This document shows, in pieces, positions 5,274-13,354 of a stretch of 16,115 nt of DNA; the stretch's first letter is position 1, and every line of letters begins with the position of its first letter. The stretch comes from Pelotomaculum sp. UBA1371 (GTDB lineage Bacteria; Bacillota; Desulfotomaculia; Desulfotomaculales; Pelotomaculaceae): NCBI GenBank assembly GCA_002305915.1, contig DBRJ01000058.1, positions 1 through 16,115 on the forward strand. Reading direction: 5' to 3'. Below the pieces are notes generated by a model. It searched no databases. It was not told where the DNA came from and worked only from the letters and a program-made list of their open reading frames with translations. The position numbers and the translations under genes were made by a program.

Positions 5274-8200
5274 ATGCCAAAACGAACCGACATCAACAAA
5301 ATTTTAATAATTGGTTCAGGCCCCATTGTGATTGGACAGGCCTGCGAATTTGACTATTCCGGTACCCAGGCCTGTAAAGCCCTGCGAAAACTAGGTTACC
5401 AGATCGTTTTAGTTAATTCAAATCCCGCCACTATTATGACAGACCCGGAAATCGCGGACGTAACCTATATTGAACCTCTGAATTTAAAAAGTCTTACCAA
5501 TATTATAGCAAAAGAACGGCCCGACGCCCTGCTGCCGAATTTAGGCGGGCAGTCGGGTCTAAATTTGAGTTCGGAACTATACAAAGCCGGTGTTTTAGAA
5601 AAATACGGAGTTCAAGTGATCGGCGTGCAAGTAGATGCAATTGAACGCGGCGAGGACAGGATCGCCTTTAAAGAAACCATGAACCGGCTGGGAATTGATT
5701 TGCCCCGCAGCGAACCAGCCTACAGTGTTGAGGAAGCGGAAAAAATTGCCCAGAGCCTGGGCTATCCGGTGGTTATCCGCCCTGCTTACACCATGGGGGG
5801 CACCGGCGGCGGGCTGGTTTACAATGTTGAAGAGCTGCGGGTTGTGGCCAACCGCGGAATCGCCGCCAGCCTGGTGGGCCAGATTCTGGTGGAAGAATCG
5901 GTTCTGGGCTGGGAGGAACTGGAGCTGGAAGTGGTAAGGGACGCCAAAAACCAGATGATCACCGTTTGTTTTATTGAAAACGTTGACGCCATGGGCGTGC
6001 ATACCGGTGATTCCTTTTGTACGGCCCCCATGCTGACCATAAGCCCCGAACTTCAGCAGCGGCTGCAAAAGTATGCCTACGCCGTTGTGGAAGCCATTGA
6101 TGTAGTGGGGGGAACAAATATCCAGTTCGCCCACGACCCCAAAACAGACCGGGTGGTTATTATTGAAATCAACCCCCGCACTTCCCGCTCCTCCGCTCTG
6201 GCTTCGAAAGCTACCGGCTTCCCCATTGCTTTAATTTCCTCAATGCTGGCAGCGGGCCTGACCCTGGACGAAATTCCCTACTGGCGGGACGGTACCCTTG
6301 ATCAATATACACCGTCGGGGGATTACGTGGTGGTTAAGTTTGCCCGCTGGGCCTTTGAAAAGTTTCACGGCGCCCAGGACATCCTGGGTACCCAGATGCG
6401 GGCCGTGGGTGAAGTGATGAGCATCGGTAAAAACTATAAGGAAGCCTTGCAAAAAGCCATCAGATCCCTGGAAATTAACCGCTACGGCCTGGGTTTCGCC
6501 AAGGATTTCAACCGGCGCTCCCTGGAAGAGCTGCTTGAGCTTCTGGCAGTACCGTCCAGTGAACGACAGTTTATCATGTACGAGGCCCTGCGCAAAGGGG
6601 CGGATATCCAGCAACTTAACCGCTTGACCCATATCAAACCATGGTTTATTCAGCAAATGAAGGAACTGGTCCTCCTGGAAGAAGAGATCCTCAAATACAA
6701 AGGGGGACAATTACCGGACGAACTCCTGATCCGGGCTAAAAAGGACGGTTTTGCCGACCGCTATTTAGGGATGCTTCTGGAACTGCCGGAAACAGAAATT
6801 CGCCGGCGCAGAACTGCCCTGGGAATTGTAGAAGGATGGGAGGCCATTCCGGTCAGCGGTGTGGAAAACGCAGCCTATTATTATTCCACCTACAACGCTC
6901 CGGACCGGACCACATCCAGCAACCGGCAGAAAGTGATGGTCCTGGGCGGAGGTCCGAACCGGATCGGCCAGGGAATCGAATTTGACTACTGCTGCGTCCA
7001 TGCGGCCTTTGCCCTGCGCGATCTGGGCTATGAAACCGTGATTGTCAACTGCAACCCTGAAACGGTTTCCACCGACTACGACACATCGGATAAGCTGTAC
7101 TTTGAACCATTGACGGTGGAGGACGTGCTGAGCATCTACGAAAAGGAAAAGCCGCTGGGTGTAATCGTTCAATTCGGCGGGCAAACCCCCTTGAACATTG
7201 CCGGGGAACTGGCTAAAGCCGGGGTGAGAATTCTCGGCACATCCCCGGATACAATCGACCTGGCCGAAGACCGCGACAGGTTCCGCCAGATCATGGAAAA
7301 CCTTGAGATTCCCATGCCTGAATCCGGAATGGCCGTCAACATCGAAGAGGCCCTGGAAATTGCCGGCCGGATTGGTTATCCTTTAATGGTCCGTCCTTCC
7401 TATGTCCTGGGCGGCCGCGGCATGGAAGTTGTTTACGATGAGGAGATGCTCCGCCAGTACCTGGCTGCCGCAGTGGGGGTAACACCGGAAAGACCGATTC
7501 TGATTGACAGGTTTTTAAAGAACGCCATAGAAGCGGAAGCAGACGCCATAGCCGACGGCACTGACGCTTTTGTGCCGGCGGTCATGGAGCATATTGAACT
7601 GGCAGGCATCCACAGTGGAGACTCGGCCTGTGTGATTCCGCCCATAAGTATCCCGAAAAAACATGTGGAAACCATTGTTGAATATACGAAAAAAATTGCC
7701 AGGGAACTGAACGTGGTTGGCTTGATGAACATGCAGTACGCCATTGTCGACGACCGGGTTTACGTTTTGGAGGCCAATCCCAGAGCTTCCCGGACCGTTC
7801 CCCTGGTGTCCAAGGTCTGTAGTGTCTCCATGGCCCGGGTTGCCACAGAAATCATGCTGACCGAGGCCACGGGCGGCAAATCCCCCCTGGATACCCTGCT
7901 CTCCAGGGAGATCCCCCACTTCGGGGTGAAAGAGGCGGTATTCCCCTTTAATATGTTCCAGGAAGTGGACCCAATTCTGGGACCGGAAATGCGTTCCACC
8001 GGCGAAGTACTGGGCATTGCCGATTCCTTCGGCCTGGCCTATTATAAAGCCCAGGAAGCCACCCGGACTCCCCTGCCCACCTCCGGAACCGTCCTGATCA
8101 GTGTGACCGACCAGGACAAGCCCTATGTGCTGGAAACTGCCGGGGAATTCATCAAACTGGGCTTTAAAATATTAGCGACGGAAGGCACCCACAATTTCTT

Positions 8201-8504
8201 AAAAGAAAACGGGATCCCGTCCAGGGAGATCAAAAAACTGGCCCAGGGCCGTCCCAATATCGTCGACGGCATTACGAACGGGGAGATCAACCTGGTAATC
8301 AACACTCCCTCCGGAAAGAGCAGCCAGTATGACGACTCTTATATCCGCAAAACGGCAATTAAGTACAGCGTTCCATACATCACCACCACAGCAGCAGCCC
8401 TGGCCAGCGCCAGGGGCATCGCGGCCTATAAAGAAAACCACTATACGGAAGGAAGCATCAAATCCCTCCAGGAATATCATGCAGATATTGTGCTTAAAAA
8501 TTAA
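5274..8504 (+). CDS. carB: Carbamoyl-phosphate synthase large subunit
   Basis: The product joins bicarbonate, ATP and ammonia (from glutamine via CarA) into carbamoyl phosphate, the precursor of pyrimidines and arginine. All four regions of the usual 1,070-residue chain are present. The carboxyphosphate ATP-grasp half (about 1-400) opens with ILIIGSGPIVIGQACEFDYS. An oligomerisation domain (about 400-550) follows. The second ATP-grasp half (about 553-930) repeats the motif as VMVLGGGPNRIGQGIEFDYC. The MGS-like allosteric domain (about 933-1076) starts TSGTVLISVTDQDKPY. Both halves keep glycine loops and the EINPR/EANPR metal-site motifs, so the enzyme looks intact. AGGAGG precedes the ATG by 7 bp. 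The gene stands alone, with its own promoter and terminator; carA and the pyr or arg genes are not adjacent. Confidence 0.98.
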   Translation: MPKRTDINKILIIGSGPIVIGQACEFDYSGTQACKALRKLGYQIVLVNSNPATIMTDPEIADVTYIEPLNLKSLTNIIAKERPDALLPNLGGQSGLNLSSELYKAGVLEKYGVQVIGVQVDAIERGEDRIAFKETMNRLGIDLPRSEPAYSVEEAEKIAQSLGYPVVIRPAYTMGGTGGGLVYNVEELRVVANRGIAASLVGQILVEESVLGWEELELEVVRDAKNQMITVCFIENVDAMGVHTGDSFCTAPMLTISPELQQRLQKYAYAVVEAIDVVGGTNIQFAHDPKTDRVVIIEINPRTSRSSALASKATGFPIALISSMLAAGLTLDEIPYWRDGTLDQYTPSGDYVVVKFARWAFEKFHGAQDILGTQMRAVGEVMSIGKNYKEALQKAIRSLEINRYGLGFAKDFNRRSLEELLELLAVPSSERQFIMYEALRKGADIQQLNRLTHIKPWFIQQMKELVLLEEEILKYKGGQLPDELLIRAKKDGFADRYLGMLLELPETEIRRRRTALGIVEGWEAIPVSGVENAAYYYSTYNAPDRTTSSNRQKVMVLGGGPNRIGQGIEFDYCCVHAAFALRDLGYETVIVNCNPETVSTDYDTSDKLYFEPLTVEDVLSIYEKEKPLGVIVQFGGQTPLNIAGELAKAGVRILGTSPDTIDLAEDRDRFRQIMENLEIPMPESGMAVNIEEALEIAGRIGYPLMVRPSYVLGGRGMEVVYDEEMLRQYLAAAVGVTPERPILIDRFLKNAIEAEADAIADGTDAFVPAVMEHIELAGIHSGDSACVIPPISIPKKHVETIVEYTKKIARELNVVGLMNMQYAIVDDRVYVLEANPRASRTVPLVSKVCSVSMARVATEIMLTEATGGKSPLDTLLSREIPHFGVKEAVFPFNMFQEVDPILGPEMRSTGEVLGIADSFGLAYYKAQEATRTPLPTSGTVLISVTDQDKPYVLETAGEFIKLGFKILATEGTHNFLKENGIPSREIKKLAQGRPNIVDGITNGEINLVINTPSGKSSQYDDSYIRKTAIKYSVPYITTTAAALASARGIAAYKENHYTEGSIKSLQEYHADIVLKN

Positions 8505-8522
8505 ATGACGGGCGCACAACTG

Positions 8523-8562
8523 AAAAGAGATGTAATTCGCTAAGAATTACATCTCTTTTTTA
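8523..8562. terminator. Bidirectional intrinsic terminator between carB and nrdJ
   Basis: The arms AAAAGAGATGTAATTC (8523-8538) and GAATTACATCTCTTTT (8544-8559) form a perfect 16-bp stem with a 5-base loop. On the plus strand a T-run follows, and the A-run on the other side supplies a T-run for minus-strand transcripts. It lies about 19 bp after the carB stop and about 30 bp after the nrdJ stop, so it serves both convergent genes. Confidence 0.92.
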
Positions 8563-8592
8563 TTATAAAGATTTATAAAAACTTAAACCCAA

Positions 8593-10791
8593 TCAGCATT
8601 TTGAGAAACCGCAGCTTCTGCAGATCAAACACCCTTCGGCTCGCTCGAGTTTTTGGCCGCACTGGCAGAGCATGGTATTATCCGCCAACATCTCTTCCTG
8701 TTGGCTTTTTCCGTTGTACTTTTTGTCCAGCTCCTCTTTGATTTTAGCTACCTTGTAGGCTATCGCCGATGCGCAGGACCTGCCGGGCGAAAGGTTCTTG
8801 CCCTTGCCCCTGGCCAGCATGTAAGACGGGCAGGAATGAGTGCCCTGCAACTGCTCGACGATTTCTTCAACGGGTATTCCCCCGCGAATGGCCAGGCTGA
8901 TCAGCCTCGACGTAGCTTCGGTATATACCAGGCATCCTCCGTCGGAGCCGGTAGTGATGAATGTTTCCAAAATCTCGCCGCTGCCGGGTTGGTAATTGAC
9001 GGTGAGGTACAGCTTGCCGCAGCCGGTATCCAGACGGTGGGTCATACCGTGGGCGCTTCTCGGCCTGGGCAGTATTTCGCCGCGCTTCAACACTTTTATC
9101 CCGATAGCGTCTTCCTTCTTGCCTATGGTTACCGTACCCTCTTTGCAGCCGTCCCGGAAGACCGTAATACCTTTTAAACCGAGCTCATAGGCCATCCTGT
9201 AGCATTTTTTAATATCTTCAACAGTGGCGGTCCCGGGCAGGTTGATTGTTTTGCTGACCGCATTATCCACATGCTTTTGAACTTCGGCCTGCATCAGAAT
9301 ATGGTCTTCAGGGGATATTTCTTGAGCTCCTTTAAAAATCCGTGCTATTTCTGCAGGGATTCCTTTAACATCCTGGCAGGAGCCCCGCCGGGCCACCTCT
9401 CCCAGAATATCCTTAGTAACCCCGTGTTTGCGGCAAGCCTCCAGGAACAACGGGCTGAATACTTCAAAATCCCCGGCCACGTTGGTTGATTTTTTATAAG
9501 CCACCGCAAAGACGGGTTCTATGCCGTAGCCCTCGCAGCCGGCCATGGTGGTTACCGACCCGGTGGGGGCGATGGTCACGCAGGTAGCGTTTCTCCTCTT
9601 CTCTTCAGGGTGATAGACGCTGTTTTCCCATTCCGGGAAACAGCCCTTTTCCTCTGCCAATTCCCGGGAGGTTGCGCCGGCGGCCTTTTGCATCATTTCT
9701 GTGATCCTGCCGGCATAATCTCTGCCCTCCGGAGAGTCATAGGGCAGTCCGGCCATGATTAAAGCGTCGGCAAGGCCTGTAAAGCCCAGGCCGATTTTGC
9801 GCGTGGCCCTGGTTGCCTCCGCTATCAGGGGCAGCGGGTATTCGGCTACATCGATGAGGTTGTCCAGAAAACGGACGGCAGTAGAAACCGCATCATTATA
9901 CAGGTCCACGTTCACCCGGCCGTCCGCCGAGACAACGCGGGCCAGGTTGATGCTTCCCAAAAGGCAGGATTCACCCGGGCACAGTGGCTGTTCACCGCAG
10001 GGATTGGTGGAATTAATTGCCATTTTTGGCACCGGGTTGTGCTTCTGCAGGCGGTCGACAAAAATAATACCCGGGTCACCGCAGGCGTGGGCTGCTTTAA
10101 CTATAAACTCCCACAGCTCCGGGGCGGGAACCGTTTCGTGCACCTGGCCGTTGAAGGAAAGGGGCCATTCTGCTCCCTGCTCCAGGGCTTCCATAAAGGC
10201 GTCTGTAATCCCAACCGAGAGGTTGAAGTTGGTAAGATCGCCGTGCAGTTTGGCGTTGATAAAATCGACGATTTCCGGGTGGTCCACGTTCAGGATGCCT
10301 ATGGAAGCCCCCCGGCGCACGCCGCCCTGCATGACCATGTTGGACGAGGCGTTGTATAATTTGATCAGTTCAACCACGCCGGAAGCCTTGCCCTTGGTAG
10401 AGCGCACCAGGGAACCCCGGGGCCTGATGGTGCTGAAGTTGTACCCCACACCGCCGCCTGATTTGAAAACAAGGGCGGTGGACATCAATGTTTCGTACAT
10501 GGAATGCAGCGAGTCTTCCACCGCCAAAACAAAGCAGGCGGAAGGCTGCCAGGGCCGGTCAGGTTTGCCCATGTTGGCCCAAATGGGAGTTGAAGGAACA
10601 AATATAAGCTCGCCCATTAAAGAGGCGAATTTTTCTTCCCAGTATTTTTGATTCTCCTTCTCGGCGCCCGCAGCTGCCCGGGCCAGCCGGTATACAGCCT
10701 GTTCAAAGGTTTCAATTATTCTACCTTCTTCGTCCCTCAGGGCGTAACGGGCGTTAAAAACTTTTTGACCTGCATCGCTAAGTTGAGTCAC
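8593..10791 (-). CDS. nrdJ: AdoCbl-dependent (class II) ribonucleoside-diphosphate reductase
   Basis: The enzyme reduces ribonucleotides to deoxyribonucleotides with a cobalamin-generated thiyl radical, independent of oxygen. In the 732-residue form the redox cysteine pair is Cys86 (SACFVL) and Cys276 (ESCLLGSINL). The active-site set lies in NPCGEQPL: Asn263, thiyl Cys265 and Glu267. The C-terminal third has the TSCPD-type region (TGCGKLYLTVNYQPGSGE to QLQGTHSC). The tail is cysteine-rich (CQCG...CLICRSCGFSKC), used for re-reduction or zinc binding. I chose the GTG at 10791 because AAGGTGG lies 6 bp upstream and because family members begin near LSDAGQKVFNARY. An in-frame ATG at 10902 would add 37 unconserved-looking residues and has no good ribosome binding site. 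No partner subunit is needed in this class. Confidence 0.95.
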   Translation of the reverse strand: MTQLSDAGQKVFNARYALRDEEGRIIETFEQAVYRLARAAAGAEKENQKYWEEKFASLMGELIFVPSTPIWANMGKPDRPWQPSACFVLAVEDSLHSMYETLMSTALVFKSGGGVGYNFSTIRPRGSLVRSTKGKASGVVELIKLYNASSNMVMQGGVRRGASIGILNVDHPEIVDFINAKLHGDLTNFNLSVGITDAFMEALEQGAEWPLSFNGQVHETVPAPELWEFIVKAAHACGDPGIIFVDRLQKHNPVPKMAINSTNPCGEQPLCPGESCLLGSINLARVVSADGRVNVDLYNDAVSTAVRFLDNLIDVAEYPLPLIAEATRATRKIGLGFTGLADALIMAGLPYDSPEGRDYAGRITEMMQKAAGATSRELAEEKGCFPEWENSVYHPEEKRRNATCVTIAPTGSVTTMAGCEGYGIEPVFAVAYKKSTNVAGDFEVFSPLFLEACRKHGVTKDILGEVARRGSCQDVKGIPAEIARIFKGAQEISPEDHILMQAEVQKHVDNAVSKTINLPGTATVEDIKKCYRMAYELGLKGITVFRDGCKEGTVTIGKKEDAIGIKVLKRGEILPRPRSAHGMTHRLDTGCGKLYLTVNYQPGSGEILETFITTGSDGGCLVYTEATSRLISLAIRGGIPVEEIVEQLQGTHSCPSYMLARGKGKNLSPGRSCASAIAYKVAKIKEELDKKYNGKSQQEEMLADNTMLCQCGQKLERAEGCLICRSCGFSKC

Positions 10792-10891
10792 AGCCAGCCA
10801 CCTTTTTATCCATAAATTTCCTGCCCCACTGGAGTCTGAAGGCTTTCCGGCCTGCATATTTAAACATTTATTGCCAGCAGGGCAGGTGCTA

Positions 10892-10928
10892 AAGGATATC
10901 ATTTCTACGAATCAATTCGTTTATCCTT
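10892..10928 (-). promoter_or_regulatory. Two-tier inverted repeat upstream of nrdJ
   Basis: The outer arms AAGGATA (10892-10898) and TATCCTT (10922-10928) enclose inner arms ACGAAT/ATTCGT (10907-10912 and 10915-10920) separated by 2 bp. The inner dyad could be an operator, or the whole could fold in the nrdJ leader. It does not match the NrdR-box consensus. It spans the alternative ATG at 10902, which further argues for the GTG start at 10791. Confidence 0.5.
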
Positions 10929-10952
10929 CGTGGAAACCCGTAAATATTTAGA

Positions 10953-10992
10953 CCAGCCGGGCTTAAGAAAGGGAAATTCCTTTTATGGCTGG
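10953..10992 (-). promoter_or_regulatory. Nested inverted repeat in the region between acetyltransferase gene and nrdJ
   Basis: The outer arms CCAGCC (10953-10958) and GGCTGG (10987-10992) enclose inner arms AAAGG (10968-10972) and CCTTT (10979-10983). It lies 56 bp after the stop of the acetyltransferase gene on the minus strand, with no T-tract. It may weakly terminate that gene or act in the nrdJ leader. No cobalamin-riboswitch motif was recognised here. Confidence 0.4.
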
Positions 10993-11047
10993 CTCTATCT
11001 CGCTTTTATATTTTTGGAATTTTGCAAATCTCTAAATTACATTTATA

Positions 11048-11635
11048 TTACTTATCATATACTGGTTTCAGCTTTTCTCCCAGTAACCCCATTACTAATG
11101 CGTATTCCCTGCCGCAAGACTGGCATACCAGTCCACTCTTAAGCGGCAAGCCGCACTCACAGACCCAACCTATTTGTTTGGCCGGCACCCCTGCCACCAG
11201 GGCATAGTCCGGCACATCCCCGGTTACAACAGCACCGGATGCTACCATTGCCCACCTGCCGATCGTATGGCCGCAAATAATAGTAGCATTGGCACCGATA
11301 GAGGCGCCGTATTTTACCAGTGTCCTTTGGTACCAGGCGTTACCCTTGGGGTACTTGCTTCTCGGGGTCAAGTCGTTGGTAAAAACACATGAGGGCCCGC
11401 AAAACACGTAGTCCTCCAGTTCTACGCCCTCATATACTGAAACATTGTTCTGGATTTTCACACCGTTTCCGATCTTGACGTTATTTGAAACATTGACATT
11501 CTGGCCGAGAGAACAGTTTTCACCTATGCGAGCCCCACTTTGAATATGGCAAAAATGCCAGATCTTCGTGCCGCTTCCTATGAAAACACCTTGATCTATA
11601 TAACTGCTTTTGTGGACAAAATAATCCACTGCCAT
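11048..11635 (-). CDS. Hexapeptide-repeat (left-handed beta-helix) N- or O-acetyltransferase, WbpD/WlbB-like
   Basis: The 195-residue protein is built of imperfect hexapeptide repeats ([IV]-G-x-x-x-x) from about residue 14 to 75 (IGSGTKIWHFCHIQSGARIG, ENCSLGQNVNVSNNVKIGNG) and again from 112 to 150. A loop with CVFTNDLTPRSKYP lies between them. The GHTIG segment carries the usual catalytic-type His123. The pattern follows WbpD/WlbB enzymes, which acetylate UDP-amino sugars for surface polysaccharide; the substrate here is not shown. The C-terminus adds a Cys4 knuckle (Cys159, Cys161, Cys171, Cys174: CECG...CQSCG), probably binding zinc. The ATG follows a GGAGTGGG site by about 12 bp. No sugar-biosynthesis genes adjoin it. 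Confidence 0.88.
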   Translation of the reverse strand: MAVDYFVHKSSYIDQGVFIGSGTKIWHFCHIQSGARIGENCSLGQNVNVSNNVKIGNGVKIQNNVSVYEGVELEDYVFCGPSCVFTNDLTPRSKYPKGNAWYQRTLVKYGASIGANATIICGHTIGRWAMVASGAVVTGDVPDYALVAGVPAKQIGWVCECGLPLKSGLVCQSCGREYALVMGLLGEKLKPVYDK

Positions 11636-12070
11636 CCTGACTGCCCACTCCTATCTAATTAATTCTTACTTATTAATTCTGATATCCTTAAAAGTCAGCC
11701 AGAGTCCAATACCCCTGCTCCCCTTTCCGCCGGTTTCTTGAAAACCTTTGAGAATTTTAATTGCCCTATCCACACAGTATTCCGGAAAACGATCTTCTGA
11801 TAAAATATTTTTTATGAAGAAATTTTTCGTCCTGTTGCCACGAGTTGAGGCAACTCTATTTTATCAGGATTTTAATGCCTATCCTGGACAAAACCGGCCC
11901 CGACCGGTGTTGACCTTTATATTTTCTATCACCATATCCGGGCACTGGGTTTTTAACAGCTTGTTAAGCCCTTTGTGTGAAGCAAAAAAGGGCTGACGGG
12001 CAGCAATGAAGAAATAGTATATAACAATGTCTATACTAATGGTTTTCCGGCTGAAGGGAGTTGCCTGAAA
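11636..12070. other. Divergent intergenic region between acetyltransferase and kinase genes
   Basis: This 435-bp stretch must hold the promoters of two divergent genes. No convincing coding frame was seen; the longest plus frame (11748-11996) has no ribosome binding site and looks random. A perfect 8-bp dyad, AGCCCTTT (11967-11974) and AAAGGGCT (11987-11994), lies about 77 bp before the kinase start and could be a regulatory site or leader hairpin. TATACT at 12032-12037 is a possible -10 without a clear -35. Confidence 0.5.
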
Positions 12071-13225
12071 ATGGAAGCTGTGCGACAGGCTACCTATTTT
12101 GCACCCGCTATACGTGAGCCAATTGAAAGCGTTCAAAAAAAGTCTAAGATAGTAGAAAACCTCATCGCTGTTCAAAGCTTCTTTGACTCAATACCAAACA
12201 TCGTTATGGTTCTCAACCAACAGAGACAGCTGGTTTTTTGCAATAAACTTCTTTTAGACTTGCTTGGTATCGGCCAACTTGAACCGGTGCTCGGCTCCCG
12301 CCCTGGAGAGTTATTGGGCTGTATCCATGCCTCTGAAATGTCTGGCGGCTGCGGAACTTCCGAGTCCTGCCGTTCATGCGGCGCCGTCCTTGCCATTCTG
12401 GAGAGCCAGGACGGTCTGGAGGCCTACCATGAATGCCGTCTGACAACTTCCGCCGCTGGATTAACAAGGTCCTTTGATTTTGGGATAACAGCCACCCCGT
12501 TGCGGATTGAAAATGAACAATTCACCATCGTTTTTCTCAACGATATCAGCGATCATAAGCGGCGAATCGCCCTAGAACGAATTTTCTTCCACGACATCTT
12601 GAATACAGCCTCCTCCATCAAGGCCCTTGCCGAGTTATTAGAAGATACAAACGACCCGAATAAGGACGATTTATTATTAACCATGCAATCAGCGGCCAGG
12701 CAATTAATTGAAGAAATTCAGGAACAGCGTGACTTGCTCCAGGCTGAAAACAACGACCTTAAAGTAAAGCTTGCCGCAGTGTATTCTGTGGAAATTTTGG
12801 CTGAAGCAGCCGCCCGCTTTACAAATAACGAAATCTTTAAAGGTATTAAAATTAAGCTGGAGCCATCGTCAGAAAACGTTAAATTTATAAGCAGCCCCCA
12901 TCTATTGGGCCGGGTTTTGGGCAATATGCTGAAAAACGCCCTGGAAGCTTCCAGCGCCGGAGAAACAGTAAGGCTGGGCTGTTTTACCCGGGATGGCCAG
13001 GTCATTTTTTGGGTAAACAATCCTGCAGTCATGTCCCGTAAAGTTCAACTACAGCTTTTTCAAAGGTCTTTTTCCACCAAAGGTAAAAACCGGGGACTTG
13101 GGACGTACAGCATGAAATTGCTGTCTGAACGCTATTTACAGGGGTCGATATCTTTTAAAGTATCAGAAAAAGAAGGCACCACATTTTTTGCCCGGTACCC
13201 TCTTAACCTTCATGCAAAACACTGA
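12071..13225 (+). CDS. Soluble PAS-domain sensor histidine kinase
   Basis: The 384-residue protein has no signal peptide or membrane segment, so it senses a cytoplasmic cue. A PAS domain (about residues 33-165) includes SIPNIVMVLNQQRQLVFCN and FTIVFLNDISD. Four cysteines are inserted within it (Cys84, Cys94, Cys100, Cys103: LGC...GGCGTSESCRSCG). The dimerisation helix carries the phospho-acceptor His174 in FFHDILNTASS. The ATP-binding domain shows the N box NMLKNALEA (285-293) and a glycine-rich STKGKNRGLGTYSMK (about 335-349). The response regulator is not adjacent, so this is an orphan kinase. The cysteine group could hold a metal, haem or Fe-S centre, or act as a thiol switch. A site resembling AGGGAG lies 10 bp before the ATG. 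Confidence 0.92.
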   Translation: MEAVRQATYFAPAIREPIESVQKKSKIVENLIAVQSFFDSIPNIVMVLNQQRQLVFCNKLLLDLLGIGQLEPVLGSRPGELLGCIHASEMSGGCGTSESCRSCGAVLAILESQDGLEAYHECRLTTSAAGLTRSFDFGITATPLRIENEQFTIVFLNDISDHKRRIALERIFFHDILNTASSIKALAELLEDTNDPNKDDLLLTMQSAARQLIEEIQEQRDLLQAENNDLKVKLAAVYSVEILAEAAARFTNNEIFKGIKIKLEPSSENVKFISSPHLLGRVLGNMLKNALEASSAGETVRLGCFTRDGQVIFWVNNPAVMSRKVQLQLFQRSFSTKGKNRGLGTYSMKLLSERYLQGSISFKVSEKEGTTFFARYPLNLHAKH

Positions 13226-13252
13226 CGCCAATCTTAGTATTTCAGGACATTG

Positions 13253-13340
13253 AACCGGGGTGAATATTTATGAAAGCCCCCTGCATTTGGCTGTACCGCC
13301 CTGGCGAGAGCCACATTTACTTTAAAATATTGATCCGGTT
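13253..13340. repeat. 88-nt nested inverted repeat, possible structured RNA or small palindromic element
   Basis: Three complementary blocks lie in matching order on both sides: AACCGG (13253-13258) with CCGGTT (13335-13340), AATATTT (13263-13269) with AAATATT (13325-13331), and AAAG (13273-13276) with CTTT (13320-13323). Only 2-4 unpaired bases separate the blocks. The centre can form GGCT/AGCC (13289-13292 and 13309-13312). No known riboswitch consensus was recognised. It could be a cis-acting RNA, a small RNA gene or a dispersed palindromic repeat. Confidence 0.55.
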
Positions 13341-13354
13341 AACCATTATTAATT

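Noticed and set aside
5595..8519. Several long open frames antisense to carB
   Set aside because: They lie opposite an intact, strongly conserved gene, have no ribosome binding sites, and read as low-complexity shadows of the high-GC coding strand.
8653..10651. Long plus-strand frames opposite nrdJ, up to 298 codons
   Set aside because: nrdJ on the other strand is intact with all catalytic motifs; the plus frames show no recognisable domain and arise from codon-position GC bias.
11748..11996. 82-codon plus-strand frame in the divergent intergenic region
   Set aside because: No ribosome binding site and no recognisable motif; it contains the AGCCCTTT dyad and looks non-coding.
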